Shown in pieces: positions 52,746 to 62,577 of a DNA stretch of 64,000 nucleotides; the stretch's first letter is position 1, and each line of letters begins with the position of its first letter. Source of the DNA: Sphingobacteriaceae bacterium (GTDB lineage Bacteria > Bacteroidota > Bacteroidia > Sphingobacteriales > Sphingobacteriaceae); NCBI GenBank assembly GCA_947460875.1, contig CANHGR010000006.1, positions 62,001-126,000 of the forward strand, given 5' to 3'. The position numbers and the translations under genes are program-made. The notes under the pieces are model-generated. The model searched no databases, had not been told where the DNA came from, and saw only the letters and a list, made by a program, of their open reading frames with translations.

Positions 52746-53195
52746 ATGACCCTGAAACAGAAGCTTTACAATTTATGCGAGAACTATGTTGCAGATCGGA
52801 TAGCCACGGCGCAGAACGCGATTGAAGCGGCGCAACAATCTGCTAATGATGAAACGAAAAGCAGTGCGGGGGATAAATATGAAACCGGCAGAGCGATGAT
52901 GCAGCAAGAAGCAGAGTGGGGACGAAAACAACTGGCTGAGGCCTGGGCGTTGAAACAATCATTTGAACACGTTTCTAACGAACAGCCCGAATCTAGAGTA
53001 TTTGCCGGCAGTGTTGTATATACAAATAAGGGCATCTTCTACCTTTCGATAAGCGCAGGTAAATTGTCTGTCGACGGCCAAACGGTATTTGCAATTTCGG
53101 TCGCCTCGCCTCTAGGCGGCAAATTGCTGGGTAAGTCTACAGGAAGCGTTGTCAACTTCAACGAACAAGATTTTACCATTCTGAATATTGCCTAA
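52746..53195 (+). CDS. GreA/B-like small protein
   Basis: 149 residues. An N-terminal coiled coil (about 1-75) contains SSAGDKYETGRAMMQQEAEWGRKQL, reminiscent of the Gre-factor coiled-coil tip (AGDKYE). It is followed by a beta-rich FKBP-like half (VVYTNKGIFYLSISAGKL). Such proteins are often mislabelled 3-oxoacyl-ACP synthase in Bacteroidetes annotations. Binding to RNA polymerase through the secondary channel is the natural guess, but the acidic tip differs from true GreA. Confidence 0.65.
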   Translation: MTLKQKLYNLCENYVADRIATAQNAIEAAQQSANDETKSSAGDKYETGRAMMQQEAEWGRKQLAEAWALKQSFEHVSNEQPESRVFAGSVVYTNKGIFYLSISAGKLSVDGQTVFAISVASPLGGKLLGKSTGSVVNFNEQDFTILNIA

Positions 53196-53289
53196 AGACA
53201 AATTCGGGCCGATTTCGTTGTAACATTCTTATTATAGAAATTCTTTCATTTCTTAAAAAGGAACTATAAAAGCATTTATACAGCCTTCC

Positions 53290-53320
53290 TTTGGACATTT
53301 TTAAGAAAATATTACTTTTT
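53290..53320 (+). promoter_or_regulatory. Possible promoter of the first outer-membrane barrel gene
   Basis: TTTG at 53290-53293, 19-nt spacer and TACTTTTT at 53313-53320, one mismatch from the -7 consensus. The leader that follows is about 125 nt long. Confidence 0.35.
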
Positions 53321-53449
53321 CTAACGCTTTCTTCAAAATTTTATAAAATATTATTTGAACCCCGTTAAACTTAGTTAGCAGTTTGCCGTCTTATCATACA
53401 AGCGCCTTAAAAAAGAAAAAACTGGCACTTGCACCCAACAACAATTATT

Positions 53450-56329
53450 ATGAAAAGAAATCTTTTATTCTTCCTGGCTCTGTTCTTTGGCGCTAGTCAG
53501 TTATTCGCACAAACAGACCGAGAAGTAACGGGTGTTGTAAAAGATACTGCGGGTTTAGCGGTATTTGGGGCAACAGTAAGACTGATTCCGGCAAGCAGAA
53601 CGTCAGACACTTTGATGATCCGCACAAATATCGAGGGAGCCTTCGTTTTTAAGGCGGTGCCTTCAGCTCAATTCAACCTTAACATAAGCAGTTTAGGCTA
53701 CGAAACGATTGTTGTTCCAGTTTCTGGCTCAACGGCGGCCTCTCGAATAGTTGTACCAACGGTAACACTTAAACAGGGTGCAAGTATGCTTGACGCGGTC
53801 GTAATTACCGGCGCTCCGGCAGTAACTATTAAGGAAGACACTATACAATATACTGCAGCAGATTTTAAATTACGTGAAGATGCGGTGGTCGAAGACCTAG
53901 TGAAAAGAGTTGACGGGGCTGAGGTGGGTAAAGACGGGAGCGTCACCCAAAATGGAAAAGCGGTTACAAGATTTAGAATTGACGGGAAAGATTTCTTTGG
54001 AGGCGATTTACAGACTGCCTTAAAAAATATCCCCGCTAATGCCGTCGATAAGATTCAATTCATTGATGATTACGGCGATCAGGCTGCCTTTACAGGCGTG
54101 CGAGACGGTGATCCAGAAACGATTATCAATATTACAACCAGACCGGGTAGAAATACGGGCCTTGTCGCTAATGCAACAGCGGGTGGTGGCAATAATACTA
54201 GCAGAACCGTTGGAAATAATGAATTATATCAATTTAACCTCTTTGCAACTCAGTTTAAAGGGGAACGTAACATCGGAATAACTGCTGCATTAAACAATAA
54301 TAATACTCAAATTGGTGGTACTGGTTTTGGTGGCCGCGGTGGTGGTGGTGGTGGTAATTTTAGTGGCGGCGGAGGCGGAAATGCTGGCGGCAATAATAAC
54401 ACCGGCATTACTACAGCAAGTCAAATTGCTATAAACTACACAAATCGCTTTAGCACGAAATTACAGGTAACTGGCGCCTATAATTATTCAAATACCGACC
54501 GTAACGTCCTTTCAAACTCTGTCGGTGAAAGCATAAACAGATTAGGCACAATATTTGAAAGAGCAGACAGTGATAATGGTTCTTTAAACGCAGCTCATTC
54601 GGCTAATACAAACATCATCTACAATATAAATTCAAAAAATCTGCTAAACATCCGTGCAAACGTAAGTTTCGCTGATGCGACAAGCATTAATGCAAGGTCT
54701 AATTTTCAGGCCGGTGCAATCAAGCAAGATCAAATAATTTCAACAGTTGCAAGGACCTTAACACCTAACTATGGTGGTCAAGCAACTTACAGCCACGTGT
54801 TCACAAAACCTGGTCGTAATTTATCGCTGAACGTAAACATTAGTAATAGTGAATCCAATAGGGATGATGATACAGACAACAATACCTTATATTATAATGC
54901 TGCAACCCAAGCTCTAATTAAGGATTCAGTATTTGTGAGACAAATTGCAACAGACAATTTAAGCTTTTCGGGATCTTCACGCTTTATATACAGTGAGCCC
55001 TTGAGTGAAACAGGTCGCTTACAGTTTAGCTATAATATTAATTATGCCGGCAGAGACAATCAAAAAATAACAAACGATGTACTCGGCATTAATAATCTTG
55101 TGCCGATTGACTCCCTAAGCAATATATATAATACTTCGTTTATCACTCAAACCATTGGCTTGAATTATAATTACAGAAATCAAAATAATGAGCTTCAAAT
55201 AGGCGTGCAGGCTCTGCCTACCTTGCTAAGGGGAACCTCAGAAACTTTAAACACTGAAATCAATCGTTCAAATTTTAATGTTGCGCCGATTTTTAGATAC
55301 ACCTATCGTTATTCACGTACCAGAACAATCCAAGCAAATTATAACGGTAGAGCAGTTGAACCAAACTTCAATCAACTCCAACCGGTTCGGGATGTAACAG
55401 ACCCTCAACGCCCTATAGTTGGTAATCCAGATTTGAATTCATCATTTAACCATCAATTTAACCTTACCTATAATAATTCAAACCCAATTAAGCGTACCTC
55501 ATTTTTGGTACGCATGCAAGGTGGTTTAACCCAAAATAGCATCGTTACTAACCAGGTATTGGTTGATGATGGTCTAGGTTCATTTATCCGTGAAACACAA
55601 TATCGCAATGCTGACGGTATTTATAACTATGGACTTAATTACAGCACTCAGAAGTCATTTAAAGATCGTCAATATACTGTTGTATTACGGGGCAATGCCA
55701 ATTTTAACAATAGCGTAGGCTTCCAGGATAATATCAAAAATACGTCAGATACCTGGAGATTCAATCAGAGCTTGGCATTACAAATTAATCCAGGTACCTG
55801 GATGGAAATGGCTCCATCATTCAGCTACGGATATACCAAGAGTAATTATACTGCTCCTGGAAGCCGCGATCAAGAGATTCAAAGCTATTCATTTGATGTA
55901 ACCGGGAGACTGTTTTTCTTGAAATCAAAATCGCTAATCTTAGGCTTTACTGGTGGTAAAACGTTCAATACAGGATATACCGGTGCTCTAAATGTTAATC
56001 CGTTTATCATCAATGCGTATATAGAGCAACAATTCCTGAAAAACAGGACGGCTACTTTAAGACTTCAAGCATTTGATTTGTTGAACGAATCAACCAATAT
56101 TAGTCGTACAATCGATAGTAATGGATTTACCGATACTCAAACTAATCGTTTGACTCAATACTTCATGCTTACTCTAGCAATGAGAATTAACAGGTTTGCC
56201 GGAGGCACAGGCGCTAGCCAAACGATCCCTAATCAAGGACAAATCAGACAGCAAGGCGGTTATAGTGGCGGACAAGGTAGTTATGGGGGTGGACAAGGCG
56301 GGTTCGGCGGAGGACAAGGAGGGTTTTAA
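53450..56329 (+). CDS. Outer-membrane beta-barrel protein, TonB-receptor-like, copy 1
   Basis: 959 residues from ATG 53450, giving signal peptide MKRNLLFFLALFFGASQLFAQ. The frame could start 7 codons earlier with no signal character. A carboxypeptidase-like N-domain (about 25-105: REVTGVVKDTAGLAVFGATVRL) precedes a plug-like region (EDTIQYTAADFKLREDAVVEDLVKRVDG, IDGKDFFGGDLQTALKNIP) and a large barrel (PF14905-type). A Gly-rich insert (about 285-325, GGRGGGGGGNFSGGGGG) and a Gly/Gln-rich tail (YSGGQGSYGGGQGGF) are unusual. Substrate unknown. Confidence 0.85.
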   Translation: MKRNLLFFLALFFGASQLFAQTDREVTGVVKDTAGLAVFGATVRLIPASRTSDTLMIRTNIEGAFVFKAVPSAQFNLNISSLGYETIVVPVSGSTAASRIVVPTVTLKQGASMLDAVVITGAPAVTIKEDTIQYTAADFKLREDAVVEDLVKRVDGAEVGKDGSVTQNGKAVTRFRIDGKDFFGGDLQTALKNIPANAVDKIQFIDDYGDQAAFTGVRDGDPETIINITTRPGRNTGLVANATAGGGNNTSRTVGNNELYQFNLFATQFKGERNIGITAALNNNNTQIGGTGFGGRGGGGGGNFSGGGGGNAGGNNNTGITTASQIAINYTNRFSTKLQVTGAYNYSNTDRNVLSNSVGESINRLGTIFERADSDNGSLNAAHSANTNIIYNINSKNLLNIRANVSFADATSINARSNFQAGAIKQDQIISTVARTLTPNYGGQATYSHVFTKPGRNLSLNVNISNSESNRDDDTDNNTLYYNAATQALIKDSVFVRQIATDNLSFSGSSRFIYSEPLSETGRLQFSYNINYAGRDNQKITNDVLGINNLVPIDSLSNIYNTSFITQTIGLNYNYRNQNNELQIGVQALPTLLRGTSETLNTEINRSNFNVAPIFRYTYRYSRTRTIQANYNGRAVEPNFNQLQPVRDVTDPQRPIVGNPDLNSSFNHQFNLTYNNSNPIKRTSFLVRMQGGLTQNSIVTNQVLVDDGLGSFIRETQYRNADGIYNYGLNYSTQKSFKDRQYTVVLRGNANFNNSVGFQDNIKNTSDTWRFNQSLALQINPGTWMEMAPSFSYGYTKSNYTAPGSRDQEIQSYSFDVTGRLFFLKSKSLILGFTGGKTFNTGYTGALNVNPFIINAYIEQQFLKNRTATLRLQAFDLLNESTNISRTIDSNGFTDTQTNRLTQYFMLTLAMRINRFAGGTGASQTIPNQGQIRQQGGYSGGQGSYGGGQGGFGGGQGGF

Positions 56330-56354
56330 AGATATCTAATAAGAAAATAAGAAG

Positions 56355-56380
56355 AAGGCGATTATCTTACTAATCGCCTT
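56355..56380 (+). terminator. Terminator between the two barrel genes
   Basis: AAGGCGATTA/TAATCGCCTT with a 6-nt loop, followed by TTTTTG. It separates the transcription of the two paralogues, at least partly. Confidence 0.85.
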
Positions 56381-56439
56381 TTTTTGTCCCGTTAACTAGC
56401 AAAAATGCCCAACAATCAAGTCAACCTAAAACAGAAAAT

Positions 56440-59301
56440 ATGAAGAAGTTATTTCTACTTTTAATGATAGGCTTATTTGCAAACCGCTTATCGGCGCAAA
56501 CTGGGCGTGAGATTAGTGGTATTGTGAAAGATACAACAGGTGCCTTTGTTATAGGAGCTAACATAAAGCTCGAATCTCCATTGGATACGATGTCCATGCG
56601 GAGCAGTCCACAGGGGGCGTTCGTTTTCAAGAATGTGAAATCTTCACAGTTCACTATTTCTGTAGTTAGCCTGGGATATAGCCTCTTTAATCAACGCTTT
56701 TTATATAGCGATGACAGGACACCAATCCAGGTAAATACAATAGTTTTAAAACCAGGCGCTAATATGCTCGACGAAGTGGTCGTCAATGGCACCCCTGCTG
56801 TTACTGTTAAAGAAGACACGATTGAATACCGTGTAGACGACTTTAAAATGCGCGAAGGTGCCGTTGTAGAAGATTTAGTCAAGAAGTTAGATGGCGTTGA
56901 ACTATCAGCCGATGGTTCAGTAAGTAAAAACGGAAAGGCAATCACCCGTTTCCGGGTAAACGGCAAAGATTTCTTCGGTGGCGATCTGCAAACTGCTATG
57001 AAAAATATTCCTGTAGATGCAATCGACAAAATTCAGATCATCGATGATTATGGTGATCAAGCAAATTTTACAGGCGTCAAAGAAGGTGAACCAGAGCAAA
57101 TATTCAATGTAACAACGCGCCCTGGGAGAAATAAAGGTTTTATTGCCAATACCACAGATGGGGGCGGCAGCGAAAATCGGTATCAGGCATCGCTCTTTGC
57201 CAGCCAGTTTAACGGAGATCGGAATATTGGCATAACCGGGGGAATAAACAATAATGGCAGCGCGGTAGGCGGTGCAGGATTTGGAGGCGCGCGGGGAGGA
57301 GCCGGGGCGCCCGTGGGTGCAGCCGGAGGATTTAATGGCGGTAATGGCGCAGGCCGTGGCGGAAATGCAGCTGAAACCGCTGGTGGTGGTGGAAATAATG
57401 GCGGGGGGGGCGGTAGCGGAATTACTACCCAAAGCTCCATCGGCCTAAACTATACAGATAAACTCAGTCCGAAAATTTCTATCGTTTCTGCAGCGCAGTT
57501 AAATTTTCGTAACACAAAAACAATTACCAGCACATTTTCGGAACAAGCAAATAGGCTAGGCACGGTGTTCGCCAATAGCAGTACCGATGCAGGGAACAGT
57601 AATGATGCCTACAATTTGAGTATAAGACAGTTGACCTACAATATTAACCCCAAAAATTTACTCCAGATAAGTGGGGGTATCAGCTATTCTGCAGCGGATA
57701 ATACCTCCTCAAGATCACTACTAAATACCGGCGTTATTGTACAAGATCAATTTACCACTTCAGGTACCACTTCAAACACTCCATCGTTTAACAGTAATGT
57801 TCTTTATAATCATCTTTATAAAAAAACCGGAAGAAACAGCTCCTTGTCTTTAAACATAAACAACAACCAGGTAAATCAAGAGAATCTAAGCGATAATAAC
57901 ATCATCTATTATAACCCAACAACGGGAAGTATTCTAAAAGATTCTATTAATTACAGGGTAAATACAACCGATAACAAGACCCTGGGACTAACCAGTAATT
58001 TTGTTTTAAATGAGCCATTAAGTGCTACAGGCAGGCTGCAGTTAAGCTATAACCTAAGCTACAATAAGTATGATAACAGCCAGCTCGTTGAGTTCAAAGA
58101 CCTGGCAGAAAATCTTCAACAAATTGATTCTTTGAGTAGAATTTTTAACTATTCATTTGCCCAGCATCGCATTGGCCTGAACTATAATTATAGAACACAA
58201 AAGAACCAGCTTTCATTGGGTTTGACCGCTACCCCCACGTTTCTTATTGGGCAAAATGAGAGTTTGAACACGCACATAGATCGTAAAAATTTCTACTTAA
58301 CTCCAATTTTACGATATGTATATTCCTACTCAAGAACAAAGACGATACAGGTTCAATATAACGGTCAGGCACGTGAACCTCAGTTTGCTCAACTACAACC
58401 TGTGCGGGATGTAACAAATCCTCAAAGACCGGTTGTAGGCAATCCAAACCTCGAGGTTCAGTTTACCCATAGCCTAAATACTACTTATAACAATTCAAAC
58501 CCCTTAAGACGTACTTCTTTTATGCTTAGATTGAACGGAAGTATACTCAACAATCAAATTGTAAACAATATCGTCTTACTACCGGATGTTTTTGGCAGCT
58601 ACATCCGTGAAACACGTTGGGTTAACACCAATGGCACATACAATTATGGAGCCAATTATAGCTTCTCAAAATCAATTAAAGACCGGCAATATACGTTCAG
58701 CTTTAACGGTAGTGCATCCTATGATAATGCTGTTTCATTTGCCGACAATATCAAAAATTTCCAAAAAAGCCTGACGCTATCTCAAGGATTGCGCTTAAAC
58801 ATCAATCCAGGGTCATGGATGGAGTTGACTCCGAACATGAATTACAGCATCCGAAAAATTGACTATACTTTAGCGACAAACACGGATACTGAGATTGAGA
58901 CTTTTACGATAAGAGTGAATACAAGCCTTTATTTCATGAAGAACAGATCACTTATTTTTTCATTCGATGGTGGACAAAGCTATATAAAGGGATACACTAC
59001 TGCGAATAATACCAATCCATTGGTAATCAATTCTTCTCTTGAAAAGAGATTTCTAAAAAATCAAATGGCGAGTATTAAGATTTCAGCTTTCGACGTTTTT
59101 GATCAAACAAACACCGTGAACCGCAGTATCTCTGAAAACGGCTTTTCAGAAAGCATTACCAATCGTCTTACCAGCTATTACATGCTTACTTTTACGATGA
59201 GAGTAAACAAATTTGGGGGACAAACTCCCGCCGGGGCCGGATTTAATCGAGGGCAAGGACCGGGAGGTGCGAGGCAGGCTCCTGGCCGAATAGGATTTTA
59301 A
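56440..59301 (+). CDS. Outer-membrane beta-barrel protein, TonB-receptor-like, copy 2
   Basis: 953 residues. Signal peptide MKKLFLLLMIGLFANRLSAQ, carboxypeptidase-like domain (REISGIVKDTTGAFVIGANIKL), plug-like region (EDTIEYRVDDFKMREGAVVEDLVKKLDGVEL, VNGKDFFGGDLQTAMKNIP) and barrel. It shares most of its architecture with copy 1, including a Gly-rich insert (about 275-330, GGAGFGGARGGAGAP). The C-terminal tail is shorter (GGQTPAGAGFNRGQGPGG) and lacks the GGQGG repeats. The pair probably arose by tandem duplication and then diverged. Confidence 0.85.
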   Translation: MKKLFLLLMIGLFANRLSAQTGREISGIVKDTTGAFVIGANIKLESPLDTMSMRSSPQGAFVFKNVKSSQFTISVVSLGYSLFNQRFLYSDDRTPIQVNTIVLKPGANMLDEVVVNGTPAVTVKEDTIEYRVDDFKMREGAVVEDLVKKLDGVELSADGSVSKNGKAITRFRVNGKDFFGGDLQTAMKNIPVDAIDKIQIIDDYGDQANFTGVKEGEPEQIFNVTTRPGRNKGFIANTTDGGGSENRYQASLFASQFNGDRNIGITGGINNNGSAVGGAGFGGARGGAGAPVGAAGGFNGGNGAGRGGNAAETAGGGGNNGGGGGSGITTQSSIGLNYTDKLSPKISIVSAAQLNFRNTKTITSTFSEQANRLGTVFANSSTDAGNSNDAYNLSIRQLTYNINPKNLLQISGGISYSAADNTSSRSLLNTGVIVQDQFTTSGTTSNTPSFNSNVLYNHLYKKTGRNSSLSLNINNNQVNQENLSDNNIIYYNPTTGSILKDSINYRVNTTDNKTLGLTSNFVLNEPLSATGRLQLSYNLSYNKYDNSQLVEFKDLAENLQQIDSLSRIFNYSFAQHRIGLNYNYRTQKNQLSLGLTATPTFLIGQNESLNTHIDRKNFYLTPILRYVYSYSRTKTIQVQYNGQAREPQFAQLQPVRDVTNPQRPVVGNPNLEVQFTHSLNTTYNNSNPLRRTSFMLRLNGSILNNQIVNNIVLLPDVFGSYIRETRWVNTNGTYNYGANYSFSKSIKDRQYTFSFNGSASYDNAVSFADNIKNFQKSLTLSQGLRLNINPGSWMELTPNMNYSIRKIDYTLATNTDTEIETFTIRVNTSLYFMKNRSLIFSFDGGQSYIKGYTTANNTNPLVINSSLEKRFLKNQMASIKISAFDVFDQTNTVNRSISENGFSESITNRLTSYYMLTFTMRVNKFGGQTPAGAGFNRGQGPGGARQAPGRIGF

Positions 59302-59377
59302 CCGCCCTAGTTATAAACATAAAAAATATGCATCATTCTGATCATGATTTTTTGCTTCCAGGCAAAATTTAGGGTAT

Positions 59378-59659
59378 TTAAAATTTTAAATTCTGCTCCA
59401 CCCAATTCTGGACTTCCTCTTGATTGGTAAGTTCTGAAGGCATTTTATCATGAATCAACTTCTCAATCTTGTTGCCGGTGTTAACAAAGCGGTAACTCCA
59501 GATCACCATTAATTTATTAATCAGGTAAATTACTTCATTTCCTTCTTTGCGGCTAAAAATAGTGTTGTCGGGTTTCCCATTTACTTTCGGATCATTTTTA
59601 GCGTACAACGTCCATTCGTAATCTTTATAATATAAATTACTTTTGGCAAATAAAATCAT
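59378..59659 (-). CDS. Small hypothetical protein
   Basis: 93 residues. It begins MILFAKSNLYYKDYEWTLYAKNDPKVNGKPD and ends LTNQEEVQNWVEQNLKF; it is rich in Lys, Asn and Tyr, with no membrane span or signal. I know no family. It is on the strand opposite both neighbours, with a 65-bp gap to the ABC gene. Confidence 0.55.
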   Translation of the reverse strand: MILFAKSNLYYKDYEWTLYAKNDPKVNGKPDNTIFSRKEGNEVIYLINKLMVIWSYRFVNTGNKIEKLIHDKMPSELTNQEEVQNWVEQNLKF

Positions 59660-59760
59660 GGAGGAGTTTTTTTAGAGATTTCTAAAGATACCTATAATAG
59701 CTTGCCCACTCGTATATATTATTATTGAACACTTATATTGACAACTTACGGAAGCAAATT

Positions 59761-61266
59761 GTGACAAAAGCCCTACCCTTTCTCTGTCTTGAAAACATCA
59801 CCGTTAAAAGCCTAAACAAGGTATTGTTTACCAATCTGAACTTCAACATGAATAAAGGTGAACACTGGGCAGTCGTAGGAGAAAGCGGGTCTGGAAAAAC
59901 GGCCTTTCTTTCTACAATCGCGGGCATTCTGAATGTCACAAAGGGAAGGATTTATCATGCCTATTTTGAACGATTTAAGCAGCAAAAAAATATCGATGAT
60001 CCATTTTTCGGGATACATCAAGTCGTTTCATTTGTCCAACAAAAACACCATTTCAGAAATCTGTCCAACACGGGCGAATTCTATTATCAACAGCGATTTA
60101 ATTCAGCGAATTCAGAAGACTCGCAGACAGTTAAAGAATATCTTCATTCGATCAAGCGTGGTCCGGTCGAAAATCGTGTCTGGACCATTGGTCGAGTCAC
60201 AGAAATCATGCATCTTGACTATCTTCTTGATAAGGAACTGATCAAATTATCGAACGGTGAAACGCGTCGGCTATTGATTGGGGCGGCCTTAATAAAAAAT
60301 CCTATACTTCTATTGCTCGATAATCCATTAACCGGTCTTGATGTCAATTCTCGAAAAGAATTTCTCCATATATTTTCAGCGATAGTCAAATCAGGCATCA
60401 CGGTAGTCTTAAGCACCTCGCCTACTGAAATCCCCGATGAAATTAGCCACGTTGCCGTATTAAAAAATGGATTAATCGAAAAGTCATATACCCGCGCTGA
60501 TTATACAGCGGAAGTCAAGGAATTTAAAAACACAGCGCCTGATACATCACAGATTCAGAAATCTTTAAAACCGCTAGTGACCTACACAAACATTGTCAAG
60601 ATGACAAATGTAAGCGTCGAGTACTCAGGCAAAAAAATCCTCAATGAACTAAACTGGCAAGTAAAACAAGGTGAAAGATGGGCACTAAGCGGCCCAAACG
60701 GTGCCGGAAAATCAACGCTGTTAAGTCTTATCAACGGCGACAATCCACAGGCATATTCTAATGATATCATTCTGTTCGACCAACAACGAGGTAGTGGAGA
60801 AAGTATTTGGGACATCAAAAAAAAGACAGGCTACGTATCGCCGGAACTGTTGCAGTATTTTCCTGCAGGCTCAAACTGTATGGAGATTATCGAATCCGGA
60901 TTTTACGACACTTTAGGCCTATTCAGACCGGCATCTGATAAATATCGAAACATCATAGAAAACTGGATGGATCTATTGCAAATTAGTCAATACAAAAACA
61001 GTCTATTTAGCGCTGTTTCGGCCAGTATACAAAGGCTCTGCCTTTTAGCCAGAGCACTTGCTAAAAATCCGACGCTACTTATCCTGGATGAGCCATGTCA
61101 AGGTCTAGATACGCAGCAGCAAGAACATTTTAAGGCTATTATCGACGTGGTATGTATGTTGAACAACAGTACTTTGATTTACGTCACACATTACCCCGAA
61201 GAGTTGCCCCCATCGATCAATAAATTCATACACCTTGAAAAAGGAATCGCACAAATTATCAGATAA
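59761..61266 (+). CDS. ModF/PhrA-like tandem ABC ATPase
   Basis: 501 residues from GTG at 59761 (MTKALPFLCLENITVKSLNKV); a TTG at 59725 would add 12 residues without support. Two ABC domains: Walker A GESGSGKTAF with LSNGETRRL signature in the first, and GPNGAGKST with LLILDEPCQGLD in the second. The second signature is degenerate (AVSASIQRLCLLARAL instead of LSGGQ). The layout follows ModF/PhrA, a soluble molybdate-associated ATPase. No molybdate transport genes are near. Its last 8 nt overlap the convergent GntP gene. Confidence 0.8.
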   Translation: MTKALPFLCLENITVKSLNKVLFTNLNFNMNKGEHWAVVGESGSGKTAFLSTIAGILNVTKGRIYHAYFERFKQQKNIDDPFFGIHQVVSFVQQKHHFRNLSNTGEFYYQQRFNSANSEDSQTVKEYLHSIKRGPVENRVWTIGRVTEIMHLDYLLDKELIKLSNGETRRLLIGAALIKNPILLLLDNPLTGLDVNSRKEFLHIFSAIVKSGITVVLSTSPTEIPDEISHVAVLKNGLIEKSYTRADYTAEVKEFKNTAPDTSQIQKSLKPLVTYTNIVKMTNVSVEYSGKKILNELNWQVKQGERWALSGPNGAGKSTLLSLINGDNPQAYSNDIILFDQQRGSGESIWDIKKKTGYVSPELLQYFPAGSNCMEIIESGFYDTLGLFRPASDKYRNIIENWMDLLQISQYKNSLFSAVSASIQRLCLLARALAKNPTLLILDEPCQGLDTQQQEHFKAIIDVVCMLNNSTLIYVTHYPEELPPSINKFIHLEKGIAQIIR

Positions 61267-62569
61267 AGATATCCATAATCAGTACTCCGCCCAATCCCAT
61301 GACCGCAATCAGGGTTTCCATAATAGACCAGGAGAAAAGAGTATCCTTTATAGAAAGGTTGAAATACTCTTTAAAGAGCCAAAAGCCAGAATCATTCACA
61401 TGGGAAAAAGCCAAACTGCCTGCTCCAATCGCCAAAACTAACAAGTTTGGATCAACATTCAAGCTTCCCATCATAGGCGCGAAAATCCCAGCTGTTGTAA
61501 GGCCCGCAACGGTTGCCGACCCTAAACAAATTCTGATAATACCGGCTATCAACCATCCCAGAATAAGCGGATTTATAGATAATCCTTGCAACAGCACTGC
61601 AATGTCATTGCTAACACCACTGTCTACCAATACCTGTTTGAGTATACCTGCGCCTCCAATAATAAGAAGGATCATCGTTACATCCTTTACGGCATCTGAA
61701 TAAACACCCATAACGGAAGTCATACTTCGACCCATCTTTAAGCCAAGCATATAAGTTACCACAATAGTGGCAATCAACATCGAGATTGCAGGATCTGATA
61801 AAAACACAAATGTGGCCTTTAGCGATCCTTCTAGCGGGATAAAAAATGGCACCATAGTGGTTACCATTAACAAAATAACTGGAAGAAGTGATGCCAAAAT
61901 ACTATTTGTCGTTCCTGGAAGTTCTTCGTTAGATAGATCAACTGAATACGTTTGCGAGGGTGAAATTACAATGTGCTTTAAGCGGCTTGCAAGAAATGGC
62001 CCTGCAACAATCATGGCAGGAATTGATATAATTATTCCATAAAATAGTGTCAAACCCATATTTGCGTTGAACTGCAATACCAACGCTGATGGCGATGGGT
62101 GTGGAGGCAAAAATCCATGTGCTACAGACATCGGCGCAAGTAGCGGGATGGCGATGAACATTGGAGGAAGCTTACATTTATAAATAATAGAAAAAATAAG
62201 CGGCACAAGAAGCACAAAACCTACGTTATAAAAAAGAGGAATCCCAATGATAAAACCAGTAATCATAAGCGCCCACGTGATATACTTTTCGCCAAATGTT
62301 TTCATCATTACCGTTGCAATGCGCTGAGCAGCGCCACTTTCTGCAACTAGCTTTCCCATCATCGCACCAAGAACAATGATTATGACGATGGAGCCAAGTG
62401 TATCACCTATCCCTTTGGAAACGGATTTACCAACCTCGGCAACTGGAATTCCAAGAGAGATTCCCGTTATTAATGATACAATCAAGAAGGCTAGAAAAGG
62501 GTTAACCTTCCCTATTGTTATCAATCCTATAAGTAGCAGGATACATAACAAAACGATAATTAATGTCAT
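61259..62569 (-). CDS. gntP: GntP-family gluconate/aldonate permease
   Basis: 436 residues, highly hydrophobic with about 12-14 spans. The family patterns are VNPFLAFLIVSLITGISLGIP at the start, LLAPMSVAHGFLPPHPSPSALV and FSHVNDSGFWLFKEYFNLS near the end. It takes up gluconate or related aldonates with protons. It follows the IlvD/Edd dehydratase gene 44 bp downstream on the same strand, so aldonate uptake and dehydration are coupled. Its leader carries the best match in the window to the target of small RNAs A/B. Confidence 0.93.
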   Translation of the reverse strand: MTLIIVLLCILLLIGLITIGKVNPFLAFLIVSLITGISLGIPVAEVGKSVSKGIGDTLGSIVIIIVLGAMMGKLVAESGAAQRIATVMMKTFGEKYITWALMITGFIIGIPLFYNVGFVLLVPLIFSIIYKCKLPPMFIAIPLLAPMSVAHGFLPPHPSPSALVLQFNANMGLTLFYGIIISIPAMIVAGPFLASRLKHIVISPSQTYSVDLSNEELPGTTNSILASLLPVILLMVTTMVPFFIPLEGSLKATFVFLSDPAISMLIATIVVTYMLGLKMGRSMTSVMGVYSDAVKDVTMILLIIGGAGILKQVLVDSGVSNDIAVLLQGLSINPLILGWLIAGIIRICLGSATVAGLTTAGIFAPMMGSLNVDPNLLVLAIGAGSLAFSHVNDSGFWLFKEYFNLSIKDTLFSWSIMETLIAVMGLGGVLIMDIFI

Positions 62570-62577
62570 TGTATATT

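Noticed and set aside
57183-57440. Proline-rich minus-strand frame
   Set aside because: It is the mirror of the Gly-rich insert of the second barrel gene; GGN codons read as proline on the other strand.
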